From Alcaligenaceae bacterium (GTDB lineage Bacteria; Pseudomonadota; Gammaproteobacteria; Burkholderiales; Burkholderiaceae_B): a stretch of 64,000 nt of DNA. The notes beneath the pieces were generated by a model, which worked only from the letters and a program-made list of their open reading frames with translations, ran no database searches and was not told the DNA's origin. The number at the start of each line of letters is the position of its first letter. The stretch's first letter is position 1. The translations under genes and the position numbers were made by a program. This document shows, in pieces, positions 52,963-62,868 of the stretch. The stretch covers positions 682,001 through 746,000 of the forward strand of contig JACCEP010000002.1 in the NCBI GenBank assembly GCA_013416395.1. Direction: 5' to 3'.

Positions 52963-54819
52963 ATGACTAACGTCTCGCTCGAAACCATTAACTCGCCAGC
53001 CGATCTGCGTACGCTCGATCGTGACGAGCTCAAAGAAATTGCCGTGCAATTGCGTGAGTTCGTCCTGAATTCGGTTTCGAAAACGGGCGGCCATTTGTCG
53101 TCCAACCTGGGAACTGTGGAGCTCACTATTGCGCTTCACAGTGTGTTTGATACGCCGCATGACCGCATTGTATGGGACGTGGGGCATCAGTCGTATCCTC
53201 ACAAAATACTTACTGGCCGTCGTGAACGCATGTCGACGTTACGCCAGAAAGACGGTATTTCAGGCTTTCCGCGGCGCTGTGAGTCTGAGTACGATGCATT
53301 TGGCACCGCGCATTCATCCACCTCCATTTCCGCCGTGCTTGGCATGGCGGTGGCGTCGCGCAATACCGGCACCCATCGCCAGCACATCGCTGTCATCGGC
53401 GATGGAGCCATGACGGCGGGTATGGCCTTCGAAGCACTCAACAATGCTGGCGTCACGCCGGGCATCAACATGTTGGTGGTGCTAAATGACAATGACATGT
53501 CGATCTCGCCGCCTGTGGGGGCGCTGAACCGATATCTGGCCAGGTTGCTTTCAGGCCAGTTTTACGCAAAGGCCAAAAATGTGGGGCGCGCGGTTCTGTC
53601 ACATGTGCCGCCTATGCTCGAGCTTGCCCGTCGCTTCGAGGGGCATGCCAAGGGGCTCGTGTCGCCTGCCACGCTCTTCGAAGAGCTGGGGTTTAATTAC
53701 GTCGGGCCTATTGATGGCCATGACCTCGACGCCTTGGTTCCCACGCTAGAAAACCTCAAGGCGCTGGGCGGTCTTCAGTTTTTGCATGTGGTAACCCGCA
53801 AAGGTCAGGGCTACAAACTGGCTGAGGCTGACCCGGTGCTATACCATGGTCCGGGCAAGTTTGACCCAAGTGTCGGTATTCAGAAGTCGACCAAACCTGG
53901 GCGGGTCACGTTTACGCAAGTGTTTGGGCGCTGGCTTTGCGACATGGCAGCCACCGATGAGCGGCTGGTAGGCATTACGCCCGCCATGCGTGAGGGTAGC
54001 GGCATGGTTGAGTTTGAACAGACGTTTCCAAAACGATACTTTGATGTCGGTATCGCCGAGCAGCATGCCATCACTTTCGCAGCCGGCCTGGCCTGTGAGG
54101 GTCAGAAGCCGGTGGTGGCCATCTACTCGACGTTTCTGCAGCGGGGCTACGACCAGCTTATTCACGATGTGGCGCTGCAAAACCTGGATGTCACCTTTGC
54201 GCTCGATCGTGCGGGCATTGTGGGTGCCGACGGCGCGACACATGCCGGCAACTATGACATCGCCTACCTGCGCTGCATTCCGAACATGGTGGTGGCAACG
54301 CCTTCCGACGAAAACGAAACCCGGTTATTGTTAAGTACGTGCTACCGTCATCCGGGCCCGGCCTCCGTGCGGTACCCGCGCGGTGCGGGCGTGGGTGCCG
54401 ACGTGCAGCCCGGCCTGGAAGGCGTTGAGGTTGGTAAAGCCGTGTTGCGGCGTGAGGGCAAGGGCATAGCCATTCTGGCATTTGGCACCTTGCTCGCGCC
54501 GGCACTTGAGGCCGGCGAGCGCCTGGATGCCACAGTGGTCGACATGCGTTTCGTCAAGCCGCTTGATGAGCAACTGCTGTCTCAGCTTGTCCATACACAC
54601 CAGCAGTTTGTTACGGTCGAAGAGGCTGCCATCATGGGTAGTGGTGGCAGTGCTGTGCTTGAGTATTTCAGTGCACAGGGGCTGGCCCTGCCGGTGCTAA
54701 TGCTGGGCTTGCCAGACCTTTTTGTCGATCATGGCGACCAGGCAACCATACTGGCAGAGCTCGGTCTTGATGCCGATGGCATTGAGCGCGCCATTCGCGC
54801 GCGGTTTCATTCGTCATGA
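52963..54819 (+). CDS. dxs: 1-deoxy-D-xylulose-5-phosphate synthase Dxs
   Basis: Dxs is the thiamine-diphosphate enzyme that makes DXP from pyruvate and glyceraldehyde 3-phosphate for isoprenoids, thiamine and vitamin B6. The 618-residue protein has the ThDP motif [18 protein letters not shown] and the transketolase-like central region ([15 protein letters not shown]) with the catalytic Glu. The ATG at 52963 is chosen over an upstream in-frame ATG at 52948. It also links to thiG and pdxA, whose pathways use DXP. Confidence 0.96.
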   Translation: MTNVSLETINSPADLRTLDRDELKEIAVQLREFVLNSVSKTGGHLSSNLGTVELTIALHSVFDTPHDRIVWDVGHQSYPHKILTGRRERMSTLRQKDGISGFPRRCESEYDAFGTAHSSTSISAVLGMAVASRNTGTHRQHIAVIGDGAMTAGMAFEALNNAGVTPGINMLVVLNDNDMSISPPVGALNRYLARLLSGQFYAKAKNVGRAVLSHVPPMLELARRFEGHAKGLVSPATLFEELGFNYVGPIDGHDLDALVPTLENLKALGGLQFLHVVTRKGQGYKLAEADPVLYHGPGKFDPSVGIQKSTKPGRVTFTQVFGRWLCDMAATDERLVGITPAMREGSGMVEFEQTFPKRYFDVGIAEQHAITFAAGLACEGQKPVVAIYSTFLQRGYDQLIHDVALQNLDVTFALDRAGIVGADGATHAGNYDIAYLRCIPNMVVATPSDENETRLLLSTCYRHPGPASVRYPRGAGVGADVQPGLEGVEVGKAVLRREGKGIAILAFGTLLAPALEAGERLDATVVDMRFVKPLDEQLLSQLVHTHQQFVTVEEAAIMGSGGSAVLEYFSAQGLALPVLMLGLPDLFVDHGDQATILAELGLDADGIERAIRARFHSS

Positions 54820-54962
54820 TTCTTTTTTCTGCAGACGATAAACTATTGCGATGATCCCATGAAGGGGTATGAGGTTATGCGGTGCAGTCGTACCGCCTAA
54901 TTTACTGTTTTCAAATTTAAAGCGGCGAGCAGTTTTGCCAGCACGCCATATAGGTTGTTGTT

Positions 54963-55790
54963 ATGAATATTCTGATTGACTCCGCCGTTGCCATGCCCGA
55001 TGTGCAAAGCAGTGTCGATGTGCGTCATATTGCCATTGAGCGTGTGGGGGTCCGTGGTGTGCGCCATCCCATGCTTATTGCGGCTGCAGGTGAAACACAG
55101 CCTACGGTGGCAAACTGGGAAATGACCGTCGCATTGCCGGCCTCTGAAAAAGGCACGCACATGTCGCGGTTTGTTGCGCTGCTCGAGCAATACCGCAGGC
55201 AAGCCATGACGCCGGTCTTGTTCTGCGATATGGCACAGGCCATGCTGCCTTTGCTCAACGCAGAAAAAGGCGACATCTCCGCGTCCTTCGCGTATTTTGT
55301 CAACAAGATTGCCCCCGTGTCGGGGGTTGCCAGCCTCATGGATTACGAAGTGACCTGGACGGCCAAGGCTCAGGTGGCACAGGGCGCCGAGCAAGTAGCG
55401 CCCGGGTCGGTAGAATTTGAGCTGTCAGTGCTGGTGCCGGTCACCAGTTTGTGCCCATGCTCCAAGGCCATCTCAGACTACGGCGCGCATAATCAGCGTT
55501 CGCACGTAACCGTCAGCGCCATGTTTGATGACCCCGCCCATGTTGATCTTGACGGGCTTATCAAGTCGGTTGAAAAACAGGCATCGTGCGAGCTGTGGGG
55601 CCTGCTCAAACGCACCGACGAAAAATACGTCACCGAGCGTGCCTACGAAAACCCCAAATTTGTCGAAGACCTGGTGCGCGATGTGGCCGGTCAGCTCAAA
55701 CAAATGGCGGGGGTGCAACGTTTTCGTGTGGTCGCCGAAAATTTCGAATCCATTCATAACCACTCCGCCTATGCGGTGGTAGAAGGTTAG
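54963..55790 (+). CDS. folE2: GTP cyclohydrolase I type IB (FolE2)
   Basis: FolE2 makes 7,8-dihydroneopterin triphosphate from GTP for folate (and queuosine precursors). It is unrelated in sequence to FolE and tolerates zinc shortage. The 275-residue product has the active-site stretch [20 protein letters not shown] with Cys164, Cys166, His176 and His181. No Zur-type operator was evident in the 143-base upstream gap. It is a single gene after dxs. Confidence 0.93.
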   Translation: MNILIDSAVAMPDVQSSVDVRHIAIERVGVRGVRHPMLIAAAGETQPTVANWEMTVALPASEKGTHMSRFVALLEQYRRQAMTPVLFCDMAQAMLPLLNAEKGDISASFAYFVNKIAPVSGVASLMDYEVTWTAKAQVAQGAEQVAPGSVEFELSVLVPVTSLCPCSKAISDYGAHNQRSHVTVSAMFDDPAHVDLDGLIKSVEKQASCELWGLLKRTDEKYVTERAYENPKFVEDLVRDVAGQLKQMAGVQRFRVVAENFESIHNHSAYAVVEG

Positions 55791-55884
55791 TCGACGATCA
55801 AGCCTGATGCGGCAGGCCACCCTGAGTGGGCTGCGGCGCGGGCATTTCGGGTGGCAGCCGATACACAGGCATATCACGGCCTGC

Positions 55885-55914
55885 TTGCGGGCAGCACCGT
55901 AAAAATGCTAATAT
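55885..55914 (+). promoter_or_regulatory. Promoter of the rpsF operon
   Basis: TTGCGG (55885-55890) and TAATAT (55909-55914) are 18 bases apart, about 104 bases ahead of rpsF. This is a reasonable sigma-70 promoter for the ribosomal operon. Confidence 0.55.
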
Positions 55915-56017
55915 CAATGGTTTCCTGCTCGACTTGCGCCTGGCGTTTTGCCAAGTGTGGGCGGGCTGCCCCTTGCAGCACAACCGTGTCGCAAGATATC
56001 CACAAGGAGTGTAGTTT

Positions 56018-56410
56018 ATGCGCCACTACGAAGTAGTGTTTATTGTGCATCCCGATCAAAGCGAGCAAGTGCCCGCCATGATCGAGCGCTATCAAGCCGC
56101 CGTCACCAGCAATGGTGGCCAGATCCATCGCCTCGAAGATTGGGGCCGTCGTCAACTGGCTTACCCAATTCAAAAACTGGTCAAAGCCCACTATGTATGC
56201 ATGAACATCGAATGCGGCCAGCCCGTACTTGATGAGCTCGAGCATTCTTTCCGTTACAACGATGCAATTTTGCGTCACCTCATCAGCAAAACATCAAAGG
56301 CCCACGTTGAGCCTTCGATCATGATGAAGTCGGTAGAGCGCGAAGAAGCCCGCAAGGCAAGTGCCGAAACGACAACAACACCTGCAGCAGCAACAACCAG
56401 CGAGTCATAA
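56018..56410 (+). CDS. rpsF: 30S ribosomal protein S6
   Basis: S6 binds S18 on the 30S platform. The 130-residue product starts [18 protein letters not shown] and includes [21 protein letters not shown], followed by a short Ala/Thr-rich tail. AAGGAG precedes the ATG. It is the first gene of rpsF-priB-rpsR-rplI. Confidence 0.97.
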   Translation: MRHYEVVFIVHPDQSEQVPAMIERYQAAVTSNGGQIHRLEDWGRRQLAYPIQKLVKAHYVCMNIECGQPVLDELEHSFRYNDAILRHLISKTSKAHVEPSIMMKSVEREEARKASAETTTTPAAATTSES

Positions 56411-56432
56411 TGCGCAAGGCTCCGAGCCAACT

Positions 56433-56750
56433 GTGAACCAGCTGCAAATAACTGCTACGGCGCTTGAGGTCAAGCCGCTTCGGTATACGCCGGCGGGCCT
56501 GCCGGCAGTTGAAATGTTGCTAGAACACGAGTCAGAGGTTCTTGAGGCCGGCCATACTCGCCGGATCGAATTGGTACTTTCGGCTGTGGCACTCGGAGAC
56601 ATCGCATTACTGCTGTCTGACACGCCCTTGGGGGCATCTTTGAGCATTGAGGGCTTTTTAGCTCCGGCGCGCAAAGGCTCCAACAAAGTGGTGTTGCATA
56701 TACAGCAGGCAGACAGGGTTTTTGCCGGCGGCGCAAGCGCTGTTGTTTAG
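56433..56750 (+). CDS. priB: Primosomal replication protein PriB
   Basis: PriB is a small single-stranded DNA binding OB-fold protein of the PriA restart primosome. The 105-residue product, from a GTG start, has the text [21 protein letters not shown] and [17 protein letters not shown]. It sits in its usual place between rpsF and rpsR. The upstream ribosome site is weak, so translation may be coupled to rpsF. Confidence 0.9.
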   Translation: MNQLQITATALEVKPLRYTPAGLPAVEMLLEHESEVLEAGHTRRIELVLSAVALGDIALLLSDTPLGASLSIEGFLAPARKGSNKVVLHIQQADRVFAGGASAVV

Positions 56751-56844
56751 TAAAGATTCATGACATATCAGGGCGCAGGCTTAATATCAGTCAGCGCATT
56801 AAAAATTTGGCTCAGGCAAGGCCTGGGCGTTAAAGAGGCACATT

Positions 56845-57117
56845 ATGGCTTTCTTCAAAAAAACCAAAGAGAAACGCAAGTTCGGGCAGCAGAACCCTCT
56901 GTTCAAGCGCCGTAAATTCTGCCGCTTCACCGCGGCCAATGTTGGCGAAATCGATTACAAAGATCTCGACACACTGCGCGATTTCATCCAGGAAAACGGC
57001 AAGATCATTCCTGCCCGCCTAACTGGTACCAAGGCGCATTACCAGCGTCAGCTCGACACTGCCATCAAGCGTTCGCGCTTCCTGGCGTTGTTGCCTTACA
57101 CCGATAACCATAAATAA
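56845..57117 (+). CDS. rpsR: 30S ribosomal protein S18
   Basis: S18 partners S6 on the 30S subunit. The 90-residue sequence has the family core [23 protein letters not shown] and ends in [15 protein letters not shown] good AGAGG site precedes the ATG. rplI follows after 16 bases. Confidence 0.97.
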   Translation: MAFFKKTKEKRKFGQQNPLFKRRKFCRFTAANVGEIDYKDLDTLRDFIQENGKIIPARLTGTKAHYQRQLDTAIKRSRFLALLPYTDNHK

Positions 57118-57133
57118 TCCGGGGCCTATCGTC

Positions 57134-57589
57134 ATGCAAATTATTCTGCTCGAAAAAGTCACAAATCTGGGTAACCTCGGTGAGGTCGTGCGTGTTCGCA
57201 ATGGTTATGCCCGTAACTACCTGATCCCCAAGAAAATCGCCCGTCGTGCTACCGATGTGGCCCTGAAAGAGTTCGAGGCCCGTCGTGCCGAACTTGAAAA
57301 GCTTCAGGCTGAAAAACTGGCTGCTGCTCAGGCAGTCGCTGGCCGTCTTGAAGGCAAAACCTTCACCGTTGCGCAAAAAGCGGGTGTTGATGGTCGTCTG
57401 TTTGGTTCGGTTACCAGCATGGACATCGTCGAAGCGCTGCGTAAAGAAGGCTTTGATACTGTCGAAAAATCACAGGTCCGCCTGCCTGACGGCCCCTTGA
57501 AAGCTGTTGGCGAATACACTGTGCATCTTGTGCTGCACGCTGACGTAGACAGCGATATCAGTGTGGTTGTACAGGGCGAAATGGTCTAA
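57134..57589 (+). CDS. rplI: 50S ribosomal protein L9
   Basis: L9 spans the 50S surface near the L1 stalk. The 151-residue sequence has [19 protein letters not shown] and [13 protein letters not shown], a long central helix rich in Glu/Lys, and a C-terminal domain. It ends the ribosomal operon; a terminator follows 60 bases later. Confidence 0.97.
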   Translation: MQIILLEKVTNLGNLGEVVRVRNGYARNYLIPKKIARRATDVALKEFEARRAELEKLQAEKLAAAQAVAGRLEGKTFTVAQKAGVDGRLFGSVTSMDIVEALRKEGFDTVEKSQVRLPDGPLKAVGEYTVHLVLHADVDSDISVVVQGEMV

Positions 57590-57649
57590 AAGCCGACTGC
57601 CTCGCGTGGTACATTCTTCAATGGATGTATTTCGCGCCCAGTGGCTCTG

Positions 57650-57679
57650 AAAGCCGGCGCAAGCCGGCTTTTTTATTTT
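57650..57679 (+). terminator. Terminator between rplI and dnaB
   Basis: A nine-base stem AAAGCCGGC/GCCGGCTTT with a GCAA loop (57650-57671) is followed by a T-rich run. It ends the rpsF operon shortly before dnaB. Confidence 0.9.
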
Positions 57680-57705
57680 TACCCAGGCAGTACCGGAGTC
57701 TTCAC

Positions 57706-59088
57706 TTGGACACCATGCAAAAAACTATCGATCCGCAGCTTGATTATCTGCGTGTGCCTCCCCACTCGGTTGAGGCAGAACAGTCAGTGCTGGGCGGGCT
57801 GCTGCTGGATAATGCCGCCTTTGATCGCATTACCGACGTACTTGGCGATGACGATTTTTACCGATTTGACCACAAGATAATCTGGCAGCATATTGCACGC
57901 CTTATCAGCCTGGCGCGGCCGGCCGATGTGGTAACAGTGAACGAGTCACTTGCCAGCGCCGGCAAGTCTGAAGAGGTGGGCGGGCTGGCTTATCTTAATG
58001 CATTGGCCCACAACACACCGTCAGCGGCAAACATCCGGCGCTACGCCGAAATTGTGCGTGAACGCTCCATGCTGCGCAAGCTGGTCAGCGTGGCCGACGA
58101 GATCTCGGCAGCAGCCTTCAACCCGCAAGGAAAAGAAGCCAGGCAACTGCTCGATGAAGCCGAGTCTCGTGTGTTTCAAATTTCTCAAGAGGGTGCCAGA
58201 GGCACCACGGGTTTTCAGGATATTCAGCCGCTGCTCAGTCAGGTGGTGGAGCGTATTGACGAGCTTTACCATCGTGAAGGCGACTCTGACATCACGGGTG
58301 TGCCGACGGGTTTCAGCGACCTTGACCGAATGACTTCCGGCTTGCAGCCCGGCGATCTTGTCATCGTGGCTGGCCGGCCTTCCATGGGGAAAACGTCATT
58401 TTCAATGAATATCGGCGAGCACGTTGCGATTGAGCAAGGGCTGCCCGTGGCGGTGTTTTCCATGGAAATGGGCGCAGTGCAACTGGCCATGCGTATGGTG
58501 GGTTCTGTAGGCATGCTGGATCAGCATCGCATGCGTACCGGCAAGCTCACGGCTGATGACTGGCCACGCCTTACCCATGCCGTACAGCAGGTGCAAGAGG
58601 CACAAATATACATTGATGAAACACCCGCACTTACGTCTATGGAAGTGCGGGCCAGGTCCCGTAGGTTGGCGCGTCAGTGTGGCCAGCTGGGCCTCATTAT
58701 TATTGACTATATGCAGCTGATGTCGGGCAATTCGGGAGGTGAAAACCGGGCTACCGAAATTTCAGAGATCAGTCGGTCGCTCAAAAGCCTGGCCAAAGAA
58801 CTTAACTGCCCGCTCATCGCGCTATCGCAGCTTAATCGCAGCCTGGAGCAACGACCCAACAAGCGCCCCGTCATGAGTGACTTGCGTGAATCAGGCGCTA
58901 TCGAACAGGACGCCGACCTGATTCTTTTTATCTATCGCGACGAGGTGTATAACCCCGATTCTCCTGATAAAGGCACGGCCGAGATTATTATCGGCAAGCA
59001 GCGTAACGGCCCTATCGGCAGCGTGAGACTTACCTTCCAGGGTGCCAGCACCCGTTTCCTGAACTTTACTCAGGGCGGTATGCGTTAG
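57706..59088 (+). CDS. dnaB: Replicative DNA helicase DnaB
   Basis: DnaB is the hexameric helicase of the replication fork. The product of about 460 residues has the N-terminal domain (VPPHSVEAEQSVLGGLLLDN) and a RecA-type domain with Walker A GRPSMGKTSFSMN and IIIDYMQLMSG. A TTG at 57706 has GGAG seven bases upstream; an ATG three codons later (57715) lacks good spacing. The start thus lies only about 30 bases past the rplI terminator, leaving little room for a promoter. Confidence 0.95.
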   Translation: MDTMQKTIDPQLDYLRVPPHSVEAEQSVLGGLLLDNAAFDRITDVLGDDDFYRFDHKIIWQHIARLISLARPADVVTVNESLASAGKSEEVGGLAYLNALAHNTPSAANIRRYAEIVRERSMLRKLVSVADEISAAAFNPQGKEARQLLDEAESRVFQISQEGARGTTGFQDIQPLLSQVVERIDELYHREGDSDITGVPTGFSDLDRMTSGLQPGDLVIVAGRPSMGKTSFSMNIGEHVAIEQGLPVAVFSMEMGAVQLAMRMVGSVGMLDQHRMRTGKLTADDWPRLTHAVQQVQEAQIYIDETPALTSMEVRARSRRLARQCGQLGLIIIDYMQLMSGNSGGENRATEISEISRSLKSLAKELNCPLIALSQLNRSLEQRPNKRPVMSDLRESGAIEQDADLILFIYRDEVYNPDSPDKGTAEIIIGKQRNGPIGSVRLTFQGASTRFLNFTQGGMR

Positions 59089-59101
59089 CGCAGGGTTGCG
59101 C

Positions 59102-60112
59102 TTAATGCCCCTGCGTGGGGCGTGTCATCGCCAAGGCAAGGTCATATGCCGCCCGCAATGAGGCCGGGTCGGCAATGCCGCGTCCGGCGATGTCAAAAGC
59201 CGTGCCATGGTCAACGCTGGTGCGTACAAACGGCAGGCCTACCGTTACATTAACGCCCTGATCCAGCCCCATATACTTAACGGGGATAAGGCCCTGGTCG
59301 TGGTATTGCGCTACGACGATGTCAAACTCGCCTTGCCGGGCACGCATGAAAACGGTATCACCGGGCCAGGGCCCGCTGGCATCTATACCCTCTGTGCGGG
59401 CTTTTTCAATGGCCGGTGCGATGATGTCGAGGTCTTCGCGACCGAAACGCCCCTCTTCGCCAGCATGCGGGTTCAAGCCTGCGACAGCGACACGCGGTTT
59501 GTTTATGCCGGCCTGGCGACAGGCCTGCCAGGCCAGGCGGATGGTGTTCAGTTCGGCTTCAGGGGTAACCAATCGGGTGACCTCGCTGAGTGGTACATGT
59601 ATGGTGACCAGAATAACGCGCAACTCAAGGTTGGCGAGCATCATGGCGTAATGTTCGGTATGGGTGCGTTCGGCCAGTATTTCTGTATGACCGGGGTAAT
59701 CGACGCCGCCTGCCTGCATGGTTTTTTTGTTCAATGGCGCAGTGACGATGGCTCGCAGCTTACCCGCCATGGCATCGTCAATGGCATGGCAAAGATATTC
59801 ATAGGCACCCCGTCCGGCAAGCGGGTTAGGCTGGCCGGGCGTGACTCCTTCTGGCAAGGCCTGCCAGCGATTTAATACATTGATTACGCCTGAACGCTGG
59901 CTGGCCATGCGGGGCTCATTAACGATTTCTACGTGTAACGCCGCCGCCAGGCCCAGTTGCTCAATAGTGGCGGTGAGCACACCGGCATCGCCATACACCA
60001 GCGCCGGTTCAGGCAGGCCGGCCGCAAAAAGCTTGACAATGATTTCAGGGCCGATGCCAGCCGCATCGCCCATGGTAAAGCCTACAGGAAGCGGCGAGCT
60101 GTTGTCGTGCAT
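59102..60112 (-). CDS. pdxA: 4-hydroxythreonine-4-phosphate dehydrogenase PdxA
   Basis: PdxA oxidises 4-phosphohydroxy-threonine in vitamin B6 synthesis, joining with DXP in the next step. The 336-residue protein shows GDAAGIGPEIIVK, TAPLNKKTMQAGGVDYPGHTE-type text and QYHDQGLIPVK, with metal-binding histidines in the latter and in GHTE. The start at 60112 is chosen because the family begins just before GDAAGIGPE. It lies 16 bases after the PhoH-like gene on the same strand. Confidence 0.93.
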   Translation of the reverse strand: MHDNSSPLPVGFTMGDAAGIGPEIIVKLFAAGLPEPALVYGDAGVLTATIEQLGLAAALHVEIVNEPRMASQRSGVINVLNRWQALPEGVTPGQPNPLAGRGAYEYLCHAIDDAMAGKLRAIVTAPLNKKTMQAGGVDYPGHTEILAERTHTEHYAMMLANLELRVILVTIHVPLSEVTRLVTPEAELNTIRLAWQACRQAGINKPRVAVAGLNPHAGEEGRFGREDLDIIAPAIEKARTEGIDASGPWPGDTVFMRARQGEFDIVVAQYHDQGLIPVKYMGLDQGVNVTVGLPFVRTSVDHGTAFDIAGRGIADPASLRAAYDLALAMTRPTQGH

Positions 60113-60128
60113 GGTTTTGCCCGGGCTG

Positions 60129-61781
60129 CTATAGCGCCTCGCTGGCGTAGTCGGCCAGTCGAGATCTTTCGCCGCGCTGCAAGGTAATGTGCCCGGAATG
60201 CGGCCAACCCTTGAACCGGTCAACCACGTAAGTAAGCCCTGAGCTGCCCTCGGTGAGATAGGGGGTATCGATCTGGGCAATATTGCCCAGACAGACAATT
60301 TTTGTGCCTGGGCCAGCGCGGGTGACCAAGGTTTTCATTTGTTTTGGCGTAAGGTTCTGCGCCTCATCGATAATGAGAAACTTGTTGAGAAAGGTACGGC
60401 CACGCATAAAGTTAAGAGACTTTACCTTGATGCGGGAGCGTATTACCTCCATGGTCGAATTTTTGGATAAGTCGCCGGGGTTATCACCCGAACCCGGGCC
60501 CGAGCCTAAGTGCAATACCTCGAGATTGTCTTCGAGCGCACCCATCCAGGGAAGCATTTTTTCTTCTTCAGTACCGGGCAGAAAGCCAATGTCATCGCCT
60601 ACCGGCACGGTTGCGCGAGTGATGATAATTTCGTTGTAGCGTTTGGTTTCAAGGGTTTGCGTCAGGCCAGCCGCCAGCGCCAGCAAGGTTTTACCTGTGC
60701 CTGCCTGGCCCAGCAGCGACACGAAATCGCAGTCGGGGTTCATGAGCAGGTTCAGGGCAAAGTTTTGTTCACGGTTGCGTGCAGTAATGCCCCACACGTT
60801 GTTCTTGCCGTGACTGTAATCGCGCAGGGTGGCGAGTACGGCGCTTTTGCCGGTAACCTCCTTAACCTGCGCCTGCATGGACATTTCGCCCTCGAAGTAC
60901 ACGAACTCATTGACGATGAATTCAGAGCACAGTGGCCCCTTGACCCGATAATACGTTGTACCGCCTTGCTGCCATGACTCTACGTCTTTTCCATGACGTG
61001 ACCAGAAGTTGTCAGGCAAAGGCATGACGCCGTCATACAAAAGATCGGAGTCGTCAAGAACGTGATCGTTAAGGTAGTCTTCAGCCAGCAGCCCCAGTGA
61101 CCTGGCCTTAAGGCGCATGTTGATATCTTTGGATACCAGCACAACCTTGCGACGTGGATATTGGTCTTTCAGGGCATGGACCACCATCAGAATGCCGTTG
61201 TCGGCCTTGCCCATGGGCAGTTCGATGGGCAATTTGGAATGCAGTGCCTTGGTTTGGAGTCGCAGGTTGCCCAGGGCTTCGGGGTTGCCGATGGCGTCAA
61301 GGTTTACACCATTATCAAGATCGGTAACGCCCTGGATGAGGCCGTCGAGGGCCCGACTGACCTGGCGTGCGTTGCGCGCTACCTCGGACATGCCCTTTTT
61401 TTGATGATCAAGCTCTTCAAGCACGATCATGGGCAAAAAGATGTCGTGCTCTTCGAACTTGAACAGGCAGTTGGAATCGTGCAGCAACACATTGGTGTCG
61501 AGTACAAACAGTTTGCGTTTTGCTTGGGCGAGCCGCGTTTTTTTGGCGGTGCGGCTACTTGCTTTGACTACCGTCGTGACAGGCGCAGGCGCAACTGGCT
61601 CGGAGGCTGCCGGGGGCAATGGGGGCTGTTGTCGAGCTCGCGCGGGTGGCGTGGGCGGTGCTGTTTTGGTGATCTGGCTATCGTTGCCTGCGGTTTGTAC
61701 ATCGGGTTGGGCCGGCGTGATCTGGACGGAGTCGGCTGAAAGCGTGTCTCCCATGCGGGTAGGCAACTGTGGCAGCGGCAT
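60129..61781 (-). CDS. PIN domain-PhoH ATPase fusion protein (YlaK-like)
   Basis: This 550-residue protein joins an N-terminal PIN-like nuclease domain (about 90-230, LFVLDTNVLLHD and EELDHQKKG) to a PhoH-type P-loop ATPase (about 310-550) with Walker A GQAGTGKTLLALA and Walker B FLIIDEAQNL. The first 85 residues are Pro/Ala/Thr-rich. PIN-PhoH proteins of mycobacteria act as RNA helicase-ribonucleases, so RNA decay is a plausible role. An alternative start is the ATG at 61754. pdxA follows. Confidence 0.88.
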   Translation of the reverse strand: MPLPQLPTRMGDTLSADSVQITPAQPDVQTAGNDSQITKTAPPTPPARARQQPPLPPAASEPVAPAPVTTVVKASSRTAKKTRLAQAKRKLFVLDTNVLLHDSNCLFKFEEHDIFLPMIVLEELDHQKKGMSEVARNARQVSRALDGLIQGVTDLDNGVNLDAIGNPEALGNLRLQTKALHSKLPIELPMGKADNGILMVVHALKDQYPRRKVVLVSKDINMRLKARSLGLLAEDYLNDHVLDDSDLLYDGVMPLPDNFWSRHGKDVESWQQGGTTYYRVKGPLCSEFIVNEFVYFEGEMSMQAQVKEVTGKSAVLATLRDYSHGKNNVWGITARNREQNFALNLLMNPDCDFVSLLGQAGTGKTLLALAAGLTQTLETKRYNEIIITRATVPVGDDIGFLPGTEEEKMLPWMGALEDNLEVLHLGSGPGSGDNPGDLSKNSTMEVIRSRIKVKSLNFMRGRTFLNKFLIIDEAQNLTPKQMKTLVTRAGPGTKIVCLGNIAQIDTPYLTEGSSGLTYVVDRFKGWPHSGHITLQRGERSRLADYASEAL

Positions 61782-61818
61782 CGGGTGTGGGCTCCTGGCA
61801 GTGTGGGTAAGGTGTGTG

Positions 61819-62286
61819 TCAGATGCTGTCGCGAACAGTTTGCAGCACTTCGTCGACGTGTCCGGGCACGCGTACGCCGCGCCATTCGCGCAGCAGAACC
61901 CCGTGCGAGTCGATGAGGAAGGTGCTTCGCTCTATGCCGCGTACCTGTTTGCCGTACATGTTTTTTAGCTTCATGACGCCAAACAGTTCGCACAGGGCTT
62001 CACTGTCGTCAGAGATAAGCGGAAATGGCAGGTCTTGCTTGTCAGTAAAACCTGTATGCGACTTGAGCGAGTCACGCGATACGCCAATAATATGGCAACC
62101 TGTGTCTACGAACTCTTGATAACGGTCGCGAAAATCTTGTGCCTGGGTGGTGCAGCCCGGTGTATTGTCTTTTGGGTAAAAGTACAACACGGCAAGATGC
62201 CCACGCAACCCTTCGAGGCTGATGTCGCCGTGGGTGCTGACAGCCTTGAAAGGCGGGATGGCTTTGCCAAGGGTAATCTGGCTCAT
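61819..62286 (-). CDS. bcp: Thiol peroxidase Bcp (PrxQ family)
   Basis: Bcp is a peroxiredoxin that reduces hydrogen and organic peroxides. The 155-residue product has the peroxidatic Cys in TPGCTTQAQDF. The second Cys five residues later, found in many Bcp proteins, is Gln here, so any resolving Cys must be elsewhere (candidates in DTGCHII and ALCELFG). The start overlaps the upstream gene stop by four bases (ATGA). Confidence 0.92.
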   Translation of the reverse strand: MSQITLGKAIPPFKAVSTHGDISLEGLRGHLAVLYFYPKDNTPGCTTQAQDFRDRYQEFVDTGCHIIGVSRDSLKSHTGFTDKQDLPFPLISDDSEALCELFGVMKLKNMYGKQVRGIERSTFLIDSHGVLLREWRGVRVPGHVDEVLQTVRDSI

Positions 62287-62729
62287 ACGGCCTCCTGGTG
62301 GGTTATCAGGGCGACCACAACGCGTCGGCCTTCGGACATTAAAATATTATAGGTACGCGCTGCCGCCTGTGTGGTCATGGCTTCAATACCTATACCCATC
62401 TGCAAAAGTGGCCCCGTAACATGCGCTGGCAGCAACTGCTGCTTTTCTCCGGTACCAATAATTAGCACTTCGGCAGCATCGTCGGGCAAAACGTTTGACG
62501 TGCCGTCAAGAAATGCCATGGGGTCGGCCTTGGCATTGGGCACGCCCGCGATATCACGCAAGGTCGAGGTTGTGATGTCGTCGACGTTGCTTACTGGCCA
62601 GTCATGTATCTCGCCCTCGGGCGCAAAATATACCGGATGCCGGTAGGCAACCTCGTTGATTTCGACGTAACCCGAACCATAGGCGGTAATTGTATTGAGC
62701 GCAGGATTGGCTTCGCTTCGTAATTCCAC
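62283..62729 (-). CDS. Mth938-like domain (DUF498) protein
   Basis: A 148-residue protein of the Mth938/NDUFAF3-like family, whose bacterial role is unclear. The typical GSGYVEINEVAYRHPVYFAP start and GTGEKQQLLP and AARTYNILMSEGRRVVVAL motifs are present. A GTG start is used with AGGAG six bases upstream. It is coupled to bcp, a common pairing in betaproteobacteria. Confidence 0.88.
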   Translation of the reverse strand: MELRSEANPALNTITAYGSGYVEINEVAYRHPVYFAPEGEIHDWPVSNVDDITTSTLRDIAGVPNAKADPMAFLDGTSNVLPDDAAEVLIIGTGEKQQLLPAHVTGPLLQMGIGIEAMTTQAAARTYNILMSEGRRVVVALITHQEAV

Positions 62730-62868
62730 GTAAAACTCCTATAGTCAGTTCGATCATAGCGCAAACATCATGACACCAAGTCGATTCCGCGTTTTTTTAG
62801 GATGGATTAAACTTGTCGATTGTGCCTGAATTTGCCCTTTAACTTTATTGCCGTCTCCAAGGAATATC

